A DNA stretch of 64,000 nt from Streptomyces sp. TP-A0356 (GTDB lineage Bacteria > Actinomycetota > Actinomycetes > Streptomycetales > Streptomycetaceae). The stretch spans positions 372,001-436,000 of the forward strand of contig NZ_BBZJ01000021.1 of the NCBI RefSeq assembly GCF_001417775.1, written 5' to 3'. Both the position numbers and the translations under genes were made by a program. Numbering within the stretch: the stretch's first letter is position 1; each line of letters opens with the position of its first letter. The notes under the pieces were generated by a model, which had not been told where the DNA came from, did not search any database, and saw only the letters and a program-made list of their open reading frames with translations. Shown in pieces: positions 24,173 to 31,892 of this stretch.

Positions 24173-25087
24173 TCAGTAGGACGAGCCGGAGGCGCCCAGC
24201 GAGCCCGTCGGGTGCCAGACCGTCTTCGTCTCCAGGAAGGCCGTCAGGCGCTCGATGCCCGGTGCCGCGAAGTAATCCACAGGCTGTGGACGCAGTACGC
24301 GCTTCAGGTTGTCCGCCGCGGCGACCTCCAGCTCCTTCGCCAGTACGTCGTCGGCGCCGGCCAGGTCGATCGCGTTGACGTCCTGGTGGGCGGCCAGCGG
24401 GGCCGCGATCTCCGCCGTTCGGCCCGAGAGGACGTTCACCACACCGCCCGGCAGATCGGAGGTGGCCAGGACCTCGCCGAGGGAGAGGGCCGGCAGAGGA
24501 CACCTCTCGGCGGCGATCACGACGGCCGTGTTGCCGGTCGCGATCACCGGGGCGATCACCGAGATCAGGCCCAGGAAGGACGAATCCTGGGGGGCGAGGA
24601 CCGCGACCACGCCCGTCGGCTCGGGCGTCGACAGGTTGAAGAACGGGCCCGCGACCGGGTTGCCGCCGCCGACCACCTGGGCGATCTTGTCGGTCCAGCC
24701 CGCGTACCAGACCCAGCGGTCGATCGCCGCGTCGACCTGGGCGGCGGCCTTGGACTTCGACAGCCCCTCGGCCTCGGCCACCTCGCGCACGAACTGGTCT
24801 CGGCGGCCCTCCAGGATCTCCGCGATGCGGTAGAGGATCTGTCCCCGGTTGTACGCCGTCGCGCCCGACCAGGCGCCGAACGCCTTGCGGGCGGCCACGA
24901 CCGCGTCCCGGGCGTCCTTGCGGGAGGCCTGCGGGGCGTTGGCCAGCCATGTGCCCTTGGAGTCCGTCACCTCGTACACCCGGCCGCTCTCGGAACGCGG
25001 GAACTTGCCGCCCACGTACAGCTTGTAGGTCTTGAAGACAGAGAGTCGCTCTTCCAGCTTCCCGAACCTCTCGGGCTTATCGGACAT
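24173..25087 (-). CDS. Shortened, catalytically dead aldehyde dehydrogenase paralogue
   Basis: This is an aldehyde-dehydrogenase-fold protein of only 304 residues; the family norm is about 480-500. The N-terminal cofactor half is recognisable (KAFGAWSGATAYNRGQILYR, WVWYAGWTDKIA, IATGNTAVV, LPGGVVNVLSG). The KPAE cofactor lysine motif reads AAE, and the segment with the catalytic Glu and Cys is absent. The end, KTVWHPTG, resembles the normal ALDH terminus, which suggests an internal loss. Its ATG overlaps the stop region of the full-length enzyme by 11 bp, so it is co-translated and may be a structural or regulatory partner. From memory the short member is conserved as a pair in streptomycetes. 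Confidence 0.85.
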   Translation of the reverse strand: MSDKPERFGKLEERLSVFKTYKLYVGGKFPRSESGRVYEVTDSKGTWLANAPQASRKDARDAVVAARKAFGAWSGATAYNRGQILYRIAEILEGRRDQFVREVAEAEGLSKSKAAAQVDAAIDRWVWYAGWTDKIAQVVGGGNPVAGPFFNLSTPEPTGVVAVLAPQDSSFLGLISVIAPVIATGNTAVVIAAERCPLPALSLGEVLATSDLPGGVVNVLSGRTAEIAAPLAAHQDVNAIDLAGADDVLAKELEVAAADNLKRVLRPQPVDYFAAPGIERLTAFLETKTVWHPTGSLGASGSSY

Positions 25088-26531
25088 CGAGGTATGCCTC
25101 CAGGCCGTGGCGACCGCCCTCGCGGCCGAAGCCCGACTCCTTGTAGCCGCCGAAGGGCGAGGTGGGGTCGAACTTGTTGAACGTGTTGGACCAGACGACA
25201 CCCGCGCGGAGCTTGTTCGCCACCGCCAGGATGCGGGAGCCCTTCTCCGTCCAGATGCCGGCGGAGAGGCCGTACTGGGTGTTGTTGGCCTTGGCGACGG
25301 CCTCCTCCGGGGTGCGGAAGGTGAGGACCGACAGCACCGGGCCGAAGATCTCGTCGCGGGCGATGGTGTGCGCCTGGGTGACGTTGGTGAAGAGCGTCGG
25401 CGCGAACCAGTAGCCGGAGGACGGGAGTTCGCAGGCGGGCGACCAGCGCTCGGCGCCCTCCGCCTCGCCCTGCTCGGCGAGCGCGGTGATCCGGGCCAGC
25501 TGCTCGGCGGAGTTGATCGCGCCGATGTCGGTGTTCTTGTCGAGGGGGTCGCCCAGGCGGAGGGTCGAGAGCCTCCTCTTGAGGGACTCCAGGAGCTCGT
25601 CCTGGATCGACTCCTGGACCAGAAGGCGGGAGCCCGCGCAGCAGACCTGGCCCTGGTTGAAGAAGATGCCGCCCACGATGCCCTCGACGGCCTGGTCGAT
25701 CGGGGCGTCGTCGAAGACGATGTTGGCGCCCTTGCCGCCCAGTTCGAGGGTGAGCTTCTTGCGGGTGCCCGCGACCGTGCGGGCGATCTCCTTGCCGACG
25801 GCCGTGGAGCCGGTGAAGGCGACCTTGTCGACGTCCGGGTGCGCGACCAGGGCGGCGCCCGTGTCGCCGTATCCCGGAAGGATGTTGACGACGCCCTTGG
25901 GCAGGCCCGCCTGACGGCAGATGTCGGCGAAGAAGAGTGCCGAGAGCGGGGTGGTCTCCGCGGGCTTGAGGACGACCGTGTTGCCGGTCGCGAGCGCCGG
26001 GGCGATCTTCCACGCCAGCATCAGGAGGGGGAAGTTCCAGGGGATGACCTGGCCGGCCACGCCCAGCGGCCGCGGGTTCGGCCCGAAGCCCGCGTGGTCG
26101 AGCTTGTCGGCCCAGCCCGCGTAGTAGAAGAAGTGCGCGGCGACCAGCGGCAGGTCGGCGTCGCGGGTCTCCTTGATGGGCTTGCCGTTGTCCAGCGTCT
26201 CCAGGACCGCCAGTTCGCGGCTGCGCTCCTGGATGATGCGAGCGATACGGAACAGGTACTTGGCGCGCTCCGAGCCGGGCAGCGCCGACCACTTCTCGAA
26301 GGCCCTGCGGGCGGCCTGCACCGCGCGGTCGACGTCCGCCTCCCCTGCCTGGGCGACCTCGGAGAGGACCTCCTCGGTGGCCGGGCTGATCGTCTTGAAG
26401 ACCTTGCCGTCGGCCGCGTCGGTGAACTCGCCGTCGACGAACAGGCCGTACGACGGGGCGATGTCGACGACGGAGCGGGACTCGGGCGCCGGTGCGTACT
26501 CGAATGCGGAAGGCGTGTTTTCCATGTTCAT
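25077..26531 (-). CDS. Aldehyde dehydrogenase (full length)
   Basis: This NAD(P)-dependent aldehyde dehydrogenase has 484 residues. It carries the cofactor motif VIPWNFPLLM, VVLKPAETTP with the active Lys, FTGSTAVGKEI, the catalytic Glu in LELGGKG, and the catalytic Cys in FNQGQVCCAG. It starts 6 bp after deoC in the same operon. DeoC releases acetaldehyde from deoxyribose-5-phosphate, so the likely job here is oxidising that acetaldehyde to acetate. This assignment is from context; the enzyme family accepts many aldehydes. Confidence 0.92.
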   Translation of the reverse strand: MNMENTPSAFEYAPAPESRSVVDIAPSYGLFVDGEFTDAADGKVFKTISPATEEVLSEVAQAGEADVDRAVQAARRAFEKWSALPGSERAKYLFRIARIIQERSRELAVLETLDNGKPIKETRDADLPLVAAHFFYYAGWADKLDHAGFGPNPRPLGVAGQVIPWNFPLLMLAWKIAPALATGNTVVLKPAETTPLSALFFADICRQAGLPKGVVNILPGYGDTGAALVAHPDVDKVAFTGSTAVGKEIARTVAGTRKKLTLELGGKGANIVFDDAPIDQAVEGIVGGIFFNQGQVCCAGSRLLVQESIQDELLESLKRRLSTLRLGDPLDKNTDIGAINSAEQLARITALAEQGEAEGAERWSPACELPSSGYWFAPTLFTNVTQAHTIARDEIFGPVLSVLTFRTPEEAVAKANNTQYGLSAGIWTEKGSRILAVANKLRAGVVWSNTFNKFDPTSPFGGYKESGFGREGGRHGLEAYLDVR

Positions 26532-26537
26532 GGGGTC

Positions 26538-27503
26538 TCAGTCCACCGTCACGTAGTCGGGGCCGGAGTAGCGGCCGGTGGCCAGCTTCTGACGCTGCAT
26601 CAGCAGATCGTTCAGGAGCGAGGAGGCGCCGAAGCGGAACCAGTGGTTGTCCAGCCAGTCCGCGCCGGCGGTCTCGTTGACCAGCACGAGGAACTTGATC
26701 GCGTCCTTGCTGGTGCGGATGCCGCCGGCCGGTTTCACGCCGATCTGGACGCCGGTCTGCGCCCTGAAGTCTCGTACGGCCTCCAGCATGAGGAGGGTGT
26801 TGGCCGGGGTCGCGTTGACGGCGACCTTTCCGGTCGAGGTCTTGATGAAGTCGGCACCCGCCAGCATGCCGAGCCAGCTGGCGCGGCGGATGTTGTCGTA
26901 CGTCGAGAGCTCGCCCGTCTCGAAGATGACCTTGAGGCGGGCGTTCGTCCCACAGGCCTCCTTCACGGCGACGATCTCGTCGTACACCTTCAGGTACCTG
27001 CCCGCGAGGAACGCCCCGCGGTCGATGACCATGTCGATCTCGTCGGCGCCCGCGGTCACGGCCTCGCGCACGTCCGCCAGCTTGACGTCGAGCGCGGCAC
27101 GGCCCGCGGGGAAGGCGGTGGCAACGGACGCGACCTTCACGCCGGAGCCCGCGACGGCCTCCTTCGCGACGGCCACCATGTCCGGATAGACACAGACGGC
27201 CGCCGTCGTGGGGGTCGCAGGGTCCGTCGGGTCGGGATGGACCGCCTTCGCGCCGAGCGCCCGGACCTTGCCCGGGGTGTCCGCGCCTTCCAGCGTCGTC
27301 AGGTCGACCATCGAGATGGCGAGGTCGATGGCGTACGCCTTCGCGGTGGTCTTGATGGAACGGGTGCCGAGCGAGGCGGCGCGCGCCTCCAGGCCGACCG
27401 CGTCGACGCCGGGCAGCCCGTGGAGGAAGCGGCGCAGCGTGCTGTCGGACGCGGTGACGTCCGTGAGTGCGTGTGCAGCGGGTGCAGAGGTGGGCATGGT
27501 CAC
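26538..27503 (-). CDS. deoC: Deoxyribose-phosphate aldolase
   Basis: This class I aldolase cleaves 2-deoxyribose-5-phosphate into glyceraldehyde-3-phosphate and acetaldehyde. It has about 320 residues, longer than the 220-260 of many DeoC proteins because of an N-terminal extension. The Schiff-base Lys is in DFIKTSTGK and the second Lys in GVKPAGGIRT. GTG 27503 is chosen because it lies six nt after the -10 element TATGCT, as a leaderless start; ATG 27497 two codons later is the other option. It heads the operon deoC-ALDH-short ALDH and has operator site 5 between -35 and -10. Confidence 0.95.
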   Translation of the reverse strand: MTMPTSAPAAHALTDVTASDSTLRRFLHGLPGVDAVGLEARAASLGTRSIKTTAKAYAIDLAISMVDLTTLEGADTPGKVRALGAKAVHPDPTDPATPTTAAVCVYPDMVAVAKEAVAGSGVKVASVATAFPAGRAALDVKLADVREAVTAGADEIDMVIDRGAFLAGRYLKVYDEIVAVKEACGTNARLKVIFETGELSTYDNIRRASWLGMLAGADFIKTSTGKVAVNATPANTLLMLEAVRDFRAQTGVQIGVKPAGGIRTSKDAIKFLVLVNETAGADWLDNHWFRFGASSLLNDLLMQRQKLATGRYSGPDYVTVD

Positions 27504-27509
27504 CAGCCG

Positions 27510-27538
27510 AGCATATCTACGCGCGTAGCGGCTGTACA
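27510..27538 (-). promoter_or_regulatory. deoC promoter with embedded operator (site 5)
   Basis: On the minus strand the -35-like TGTACA (27538-27533) and the -10 TATGCT (27515-27510) are 17 bp apart, and the spacer contains GCTACGCGCGTAGA (27529-27516), 13 of 14 to the palindrome. A repressor bound here would exclude RNA polymerase. Six nt separate the -10 from GTG 27503. Confidence 0.82.
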
Positions 27539-27643
27539 GCCCCGGGAGGCTCCGGATGCGGGCCGGACCACGGGTGGGCCGCGCGGGCCACGGTTGCGTA
27601 TCTGTTACGGGCCCCCTCGCGCCGGTCGGGCAGAATCGGGTCC

Positions 27644-28309
27644 ATGACGACCCCCGATCACCAGCCACCCGCTGCCGGCCGCTCGGCACCCGAGTCCCGG
27701 GACCGGATCTACCGGTCGCCCGCCGGTATCGCGTCCGGAGTGCTGCTGCTCGCCCTCGCGCTCTGGCTCGGCATCGACGCGCTGGTCTCGGGGCACGGCC
27801 GCCTCCCCTGGCTGGCGCTCGCCGGGATGATCCTGGTCGTCCCGCTGCTCACCGCCTTCACCCTCCGCCCGGCCGTGTACGCGAACGAGGAGCGGCTGCG
27901 CATCCGCAACCCGTTCCGGGTGATCGTGCTGCCCTGGGGGTCGGTCGCCCTGCTCCGCTCCGGGTATTCGAACGAGGTCGTCACCACGTCCGGCGCGAAG
28001 TACCAGCTGTGGGCACTGCCCGTCTCGCTGCGCGCCCGCAAGAGGGCGGCCCGGCAGCAGAGCCGCGCGGCGCAGGCCGATGGCGCGGGTGGCCGGGGCC
28101 CCCTGGCCTCCCTGGCGCTGCCGCCGATGCCGGACGGGCCCGTCCGCGCCCCGACCGACCAGATCATGGACGACCTGCGCACCCTGGCCGAGGCGCACGA
28201 GAAGTCCGACCAGCCCCAGGGCGAGCCGACGGTCCGCTGGGCGTACGAGGTCCTGGGCCCGGCGGCGGCGGGCGCGGCACTCCTGGCGATCCTGCTGGCG
28301 ATGGGCTGA
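27644..28309 (+). CDS. PH-like domain membrane protein
   Basis: This is a protein of about 221 residues with two N-terminal membrane helices (GIASGVLLLALALWLGI and LAGMILVVPLLTAFTL), then a bacterial PH-like beta domain (NEERLRIRNPFRVIVLPWGS, ALLRSGYSNEVVTTSG), and a final hydrophobic helix at the C-terminus. This layout is common in actinobacterial PH-domain proteins of unknown role. It is divergent from deoC but lacks the operator motif in its own orientation; a CAGAAT seven nt before ATG 27644 may be its -10. A link to nucleoside use is not indicated. Confidence 0.8.
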   Translation: MTTPDHQPPAAGRSAPESRDRIYRSPAGIASGVLLLALALWLGIDALVSGHGRLPWLALAGMILVVPLLTAFTLRPAVYANEERLRIRNPFRVIVLPWGSVALLRSGYSNEVVTTSGAKYQLWALPVSLRARKRAARQQSRAAQADGAGGRGPLASLALPPMPDGPVRAPTDQIMDDLRTLAEAHEKSDQPQGEPTVRWAYEVLGPAAAGAALLAILLAMG

Positions 28310-28369
28310 CCGGACGGTCAGTACTCCGCACCCGGCCCGCCTCCGGCGGACCGCGCTCCCCTTCCTTGC

Positions 28370-28537
28370 CTAGTGCTGTGGCCGGAAAGGTTTGCCGGGA
28401 AGCTCGCGGCGTCCGGTGCGGTGCATCGCAAGGCGGAGCGTCGCCCGCGTACTGGATGTACTCGGGCGATGCGACAACGCGGCGAGGTGCCGTGCCGGGC
28501 GTCGCGAGCCGGTGAACCTTTCCGGTCGCAGCACTAG
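28370..28537. mobile_element. MITE-like palindromic element, 168 bp
   Basis: The element begins CTAGTGCTG and ends CAGCACTAG. Its terminal inverted repeats run about 29 bp with few mismatches and include CCGGAAAGGTT at one end and AACCTTTCCGG at the other. The interior has a second inverted pair (GTCGCCCG near 28450 and CGGGCGATGCGAC). It encodes nothing. CTAG at both outer ends fits an element mobilised by an IS630-type transposase, which duplicates TA, but no transposase is present in the window. Confidence 0.75.
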
Positions 28538-28809
28538 AGGTAGCCAAGGGACCGTCCGCGAGGGCGACCCCGACCCCGGGCCCGGGACCGACCCCGGGGC
28601 CCACCCCCACCGGGACGCCCTCCGGCGGCCGAGCAGCGCCCACCCCTGCGGGGACCACCCCTGCCTCCGCGCCGCCGACCGACACCCCGGGAAGCCCCAC
28701 GCCCACGGGGTCCCCCACCGAGACTCCCCGGCCCACCCCCTCGCACACCACCGCGCCGGCCCCCGAGGGGACGGGAACCCCCACGGCCACGCTCACCCCG
28801 GCGGGCTGA
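28516..28809 (+). pseudogene. Pro/Thr-rich protein tail, 5' end lost at the MITE
   Basis: From just inside the right end of the MITE to TGA 28807-28809 one frame reads as a Pro/Thr/Gly-rich linker or wall-spanning tail (for example TPTPGPGPTPGPTPTGTP and TPRPTPSHTTAPAPEG). It has no usable start codon, and an in-frame stop at 28513, inside the MITE, closes it upstream. It looks like the 3' remnant of a secreted or lipoprotein gene whose front was displaced by the element. Low-complexity bias could mimic this, so confidence is moderate. Confidence 0.5.
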
Positions 28810-28927
28810 GCCGCGCAGGACACGGTGGCGGCTGCGGCGCTCGGCGGACGGTACCGGAACACCGGTTCCCGCACCGGCGACCAGCGCGCCGAAGGTGCCT
28901 CAGCTGTCGCGGGGAAGTTCCCCGACG

Positions 28928-28962
28928 GGGTGCCCCTGCCATGTCTCCCGACAGGGGCACCC
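28928..28962 (-). terminator. Terminator of the mutase gene
   Basis: GGGTGCCCCTG (28928-28938) pairs with CAGGGGCACCC (28952-28962), a perfect 11-bp stem with a 13-nt loop, a few nt past the mutase stop codon on the minus strand. Confidence 0.75.
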
Positions 28963-28968
28963 GGTGGG

Positions 28969-30600
28969 TCAGATGCCGGCCGCCGCCGACAGGTCCCGCT
29001 TGATCGCCGCGAGCCGGTCGGCCGCTTGGGCGCGCGCCGCGGGCAGGCCGGCGTGCGAGCCGACCGGGACCACGACCTCCAGGTAGCACTTGAGCTTGGG
29101 CTCGGTGCCGCTGGGGCGGACGATGACGCGGGCGCCGTCGAGGGTGTAGCGCAGACCGTCGGTCGGCGGGAGCCGGTCCGTGCCCTGCGTCAGGTCCTCG
29201 GCCTTGGTGATCGCGAGGCCCCCCAGCTCGGTCGGGGGCTGCTCGCGCAGCCGGCGCATCGCGTCCGCGATGACCGTGAGGTCCTGCACCCGGACCGACA
29301 GCTGGTCCGTGGCGTGCAGGCCGTGCTCCACGGCGAGGTCGTCGAGCAGGTCGAGCAGGGTGCGGCCCTGCTCCTTCAGCTCGGAGGCCAGCTCGGTGAC
29401 GAGCAGGGCCGCCGTGATGCCGTCCTTGTCGCGGACGCCCTCGGGGTCGACGCAGTAGCCGAGCGCCTCCTCGTAGCCGTAGCGCAGCCCCTCGACGCGG
29501 GCGATCCACTTGAAGCCGGTGAGGGTCTCCTCGTACGGCAGGCCCACCTTCTCGGCGATGCGGCCGAGCAGGGAGGACGAGACGATCGACTCGGCGAAGG
29601 TGCCGGTGGCCCCGCGGCGGACCAGGTGCGTGCCCAGCAGGGCGCCCACCTCGTCGCCCCGCAGCATGCGCCAGTCCCCGCCGTCCTTGACCGCCACCGC
29701 GCAGCGGTCGGCGTCGGGGTCGTTGGCGATGACGAGGTCGGGCTCCGTCTCGCGGGCCTTCGCGAACGCGAGGTCCATGGCGCCGGGCTCTTCCGGGTTG
29801 GGGAAGGCGACGGTCGGGAAGTCCGGGTCGAGGTCGGCCTGCTCGGTGACGAGGGCCGGGGCGGGGAAGCCGGCGCGCTCGAAGGCGGCCAGGACGACGT
29901 CCCTGCCGACGCCGTGCATCGCCGTGTAGACGGTGCGGGCGGTGCGGGGGAAGTCCGGGGCGAGGACCGCGTCCGTGCGGGTGAGGTAGGCGTTCAGGAC
30001 GCTGTCGTCGAGGGTGTCCCAGCCGGAGTCCGGGCGGGGGACGGCGGCGAGGGTGGTGATCGCGTCGATCTCCGCCGCGATCTCCGCGTCGGCCGGGGGC
30101 ACGATCTGGGAGCCGTCGCCGAGATAGACCTTGTAGCCGTTGTCCCGGGGCGGGTTGTGGCTGGCGGTGACCTCGACACCGGCGACCGCGCCGAGGTGCC
30201 TGACGGCGAAGGCCAGGACGGGGGTGGGCAGGGGCCGGGGGAGAACGGCAGCGCGCAGGCCCGCGCCCGTCATGACGGCCGCGGTGTCCCGGGCGAAGTC
30301 GGCCGACTTGTGACGGGCGTCGTAGCCGATGACCACGAGGCCGTCGCCCTGGCCCTTGGACCTGAGGTACGCGGCGAGGCCCGCGGCGGCGCGAATGACC
30401 ACGGCGCGGTTCATGCGCATGGGCCCGGCGCCGAGTTCGCCGCGCAGACCGGCCGTGCCGAACTGGAGGGTGCCGCTGAAGCGCGCGGCGAGCTCGGCGT
30501 GGTCCTCGGCGTCGATGAGCTTCGCGAGTTCCTCGCGGGTTTCCGCGTCGGGGTCCTCGGCCAGCCACGCCTTGGCCCGTGCGATGAGTTCGTCGTGCAC
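28969..30600 (-). CDS. PGM2-type phosphosugar mutase, probable phosphopentomutase
   Basis: This is an alpha-D-phosphohexomutase-superfamily enzyme of 543 residues. FGTAGLRGELG near residue 47 is typical of the PGM2 subfamily, the phosphoserine loop is TASHNPPRDNG near 140, the metal loop DPDADRC near 290, and the phosphate-binding RPSGTEPK is at the C-terminus. It is usually annotated as phosphomannomutase. Human PGM2, from the same subfamily, is mainly a phosphopentomutase. Next to purine phosphorylase, and with no DeoB in the window, it most likely turns (deoxy)ribose-1-phosphate into the 5-phosphate for DeoC and the pentose pathway. It could be transcribed with the phosphorylase gene 331 bp upstream. 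Confidence 0.88.
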   Translation of the reverse strand: MHDELIARAKAWLAEDPDAETREELAKLIDAEDHAELAARFSGTLQFGTAGLRGELGAGPMRMNRAVVIRAAAGLAAYLRSKGQGDGLVVIGYDARHKSADFARDTAAVMTGAGLRAAVLPRPLPTPVLAFAVRHLGAVAGVEVTASHNPPRDNGYKVYLGDGSQIVPPADAEIAAEIDAITTLAAVPRPDSGWDTLDDSVLNAYLTRTDAVLAPDFPRTARTVYTAMHGVGRDVVLAAFERAGFPAPALVTEQADLDPDFPTVAFPNPEEPGAMDLAFAKARETEPDLVIANDPDADRCAVAVKDGGDWRMLRGDEVGALLGTHLVRRGATGTFAESIVSSSLLGRIAEKVGLPYEETLTGFKWIARVEGLRYGYEEALGYCVDPEGVRDKDGITAALLVTELASELKEQGRTLLDLLDDLAVEHGLHATDQLSVRVQDLTVIADAMRRLREQPPTELGGLAITKAEDLTQGTDRLPPTDGLRYTLDGARVIVRPSGTEPKLKCYLEVVVPVGSHAGLPAARAQAADRLAAIKRDLSAAAGI

Positions 30601-30878
30601 GTCGGGTCAACCTCTCGTTGTCTGCTTGTCGGGCGCCCTCGGCCGGTGGTGGGTCCGGTGCCGGGCGGCCGGTCGTACGGGACCGGCGTCCCGCCTGCCG
30701 TGGGTGGGGCGATGGTGACCGCCTCGGTCCGGCACGCGGGCGTCCGCCAGGGGACCGGTGGGGTGGCGCCTCGGGCAGGCACCGCGGTCCCGTCCGGCGT
30801 GGGCCCGGGGGCGTTCGGCGTGATCGGGATCCGGGGGCGCGGGGCCCCACTGACGGATACCCCGGCGGGCGGTTCCCT

Positions 30879-30932
30879 AGAGCTCCGAACAGAATGGGCG
30901 CCCGGCTCGCGGCGCCTGGCCTCCGGAGCTCT
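30879..30932. repeat. Dispersed 41-bp repeat forming a hairpin after the purine phosphorylase
   Basis: The core 30879-30919 begins AGAGCTCCGAACAGAA and continues with two GGCGCC-type blocks. It recurs at 44455-44495 with one mismatch. Here the first nine bases pair with CGGAGCTCT at 30924-30932, overlapping the phosphorylase stop codon, so the copy can fold into a stem and may terminate or stabilise that mRNA. The rest of the 331-bp gap to the mutase gene (30601-30878) shows no gene. Confidence 0.7.
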
Positions 30933-31756
30933 TACAGGCGGTTCAGCACCTGGGTCAGCAGCGTCCCCATCCGGGTCGCGCTGTCGCGGCCCGCCTGGAG
31001 GACCTCCTCGTGGTTCAGAGGCTCGCCCGTCATACCCGCGGCCAGGTTCGTGACCAGGGAGATGCCCAGGACCTCGGCTCCCGCCTCGCGTGCGGCGATG
31101 GCCTCCAGGACCGTGGACATGCCCACCAGGTCGGCACCGATGACGCGGGCCATGCGGATCTCGGCCGGGGTCTCGTAGTGCGGGCCCGTGAACTGCGCGT
31201 AGACGCCCTCCTCCAGGGTGGGGTCGATCTCCTTGCACAGGGCGCGCAGGCGCGGGGAGTACAGGTCCGTCAGGTCGACGAAGTTGGCGCCGACGATCGG
31301 GGAGGTCGCCGTCAGGTTGATGTGGTCGCTGATCAGCACGGGCTGGCCGGGGCGCATGGTCTCGCGCAGGCCGCCGCAGCCGTTGGTCAGGACGATCGTC
31401 TTGGCGCCGGCGGCGACGGCGGTGCGGACGCCGTGCGCGACGGCGGCGACGCCGCGGCCCTCGTAGTAGTGCGTACGGCCCAGGAAGACCAGGGCCCGCT
31501 TGTCGCCGATCCGGTACGAGCGGATCCTGCCGCCGTGTCCCTCGACCGCCGGCGGCGGGAAGCCGGGCAGCTCGGTGACGTGGAACTCGGGCTCGGCCTC
31601 GCCGAGGGCGTCGACGGCCGGAGCCCAGCCGGAGCCCATCACGAGGGCCACGTCGTGGGTCTCGGCACCGGTCAGCTCGCGCAGGCGCGCGGCGGCGGCG
31701 TCGGCGGCGGCGTAGGGGTCGCCCTGGATGTCGTCCGGAAGAAGAGATGCGTTCAC
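30932..31756 (-). CDS. Purine-nucleoside phosphorylase (trimeric class)
   Basis: The enzyme cleaves inosine and guanosine (and deoxy forms) with phosphate to hypoxanthine or guanine plus (deoxy)ribose-1-phosphate. It has 274 residues, as expected for the low-molecular-mass trimeric class. Motifs are VMGSGWAPAVD, GRTHYYEGRG, LTNGCGGLRE and ISLVTNLAAG; the last carries the Asn used for 6-oxopurines. GTG 31756 is chosen because it lies seven nt after the -10 hexamer TACCCT; ATG 31762 is only one nt from that hexamer. It receives inosine from adenosine deaminase and shares operator control with it. Confidence 0.94.
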   Translation of the reverse strand: MNASLLPDDIQGDPYAAADAAAARLRELTGAETHDVALVMGSGWAPAVDALGEAEPEFHVTELPGFPPPAVEGHGGRIRSYRIGDKRALVFLGRTHYYEGRGVAAVAHGVRTAVAAGAKTIVLTNGCGGLRETMRPGQPVLISDHINLTATSPIVGANFVDLTDLYSPRLRALCKEIDPTLEEGVYAQFTGPHYETPAEIRMARVIGADLVGMSTVLEAIAAREAGAEVLGISLVTNLAAGMTGEPLNHEEVLQAGRDSATRMGTLLTQVLNRL

Positions 31757-31763
31757 GCGCATG

Positions 31764-31794
31764 AGGGTAGCCGGTTTGGGCCTACGCGCGTAGA
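31764..31794 (-). promoter_or_regulatory. Nucleoside-regulon operator (site 6) and -10 of the purine phosphorylase
   Basis: On the minus strand TCTACGCGCGTAGG (31794-31781) matches the palindrome at 13 of 14 positions. TACCCT (31769-31764) follows 11 bp later and lies seven nt before GTG 31756. The operator would cover the -35 region. Confidence 0.8.
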
Positions 31795-31892
31795 TGACGG
31801 AGGTCACGACAATGCGATCGTTGTCTTGTCGTTTCCGACGACCTTTGATCGGAAGATGGCCGCGCGGTCCGGACCGGCCGACCGGGCGCCGC

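Noticed and set aside
28392..29003. Protein-coding frame across the MITE (203 residues)
   Set aside because: It crosses both inverted repeats and has no ordinary composition. The element itself is noncoding.
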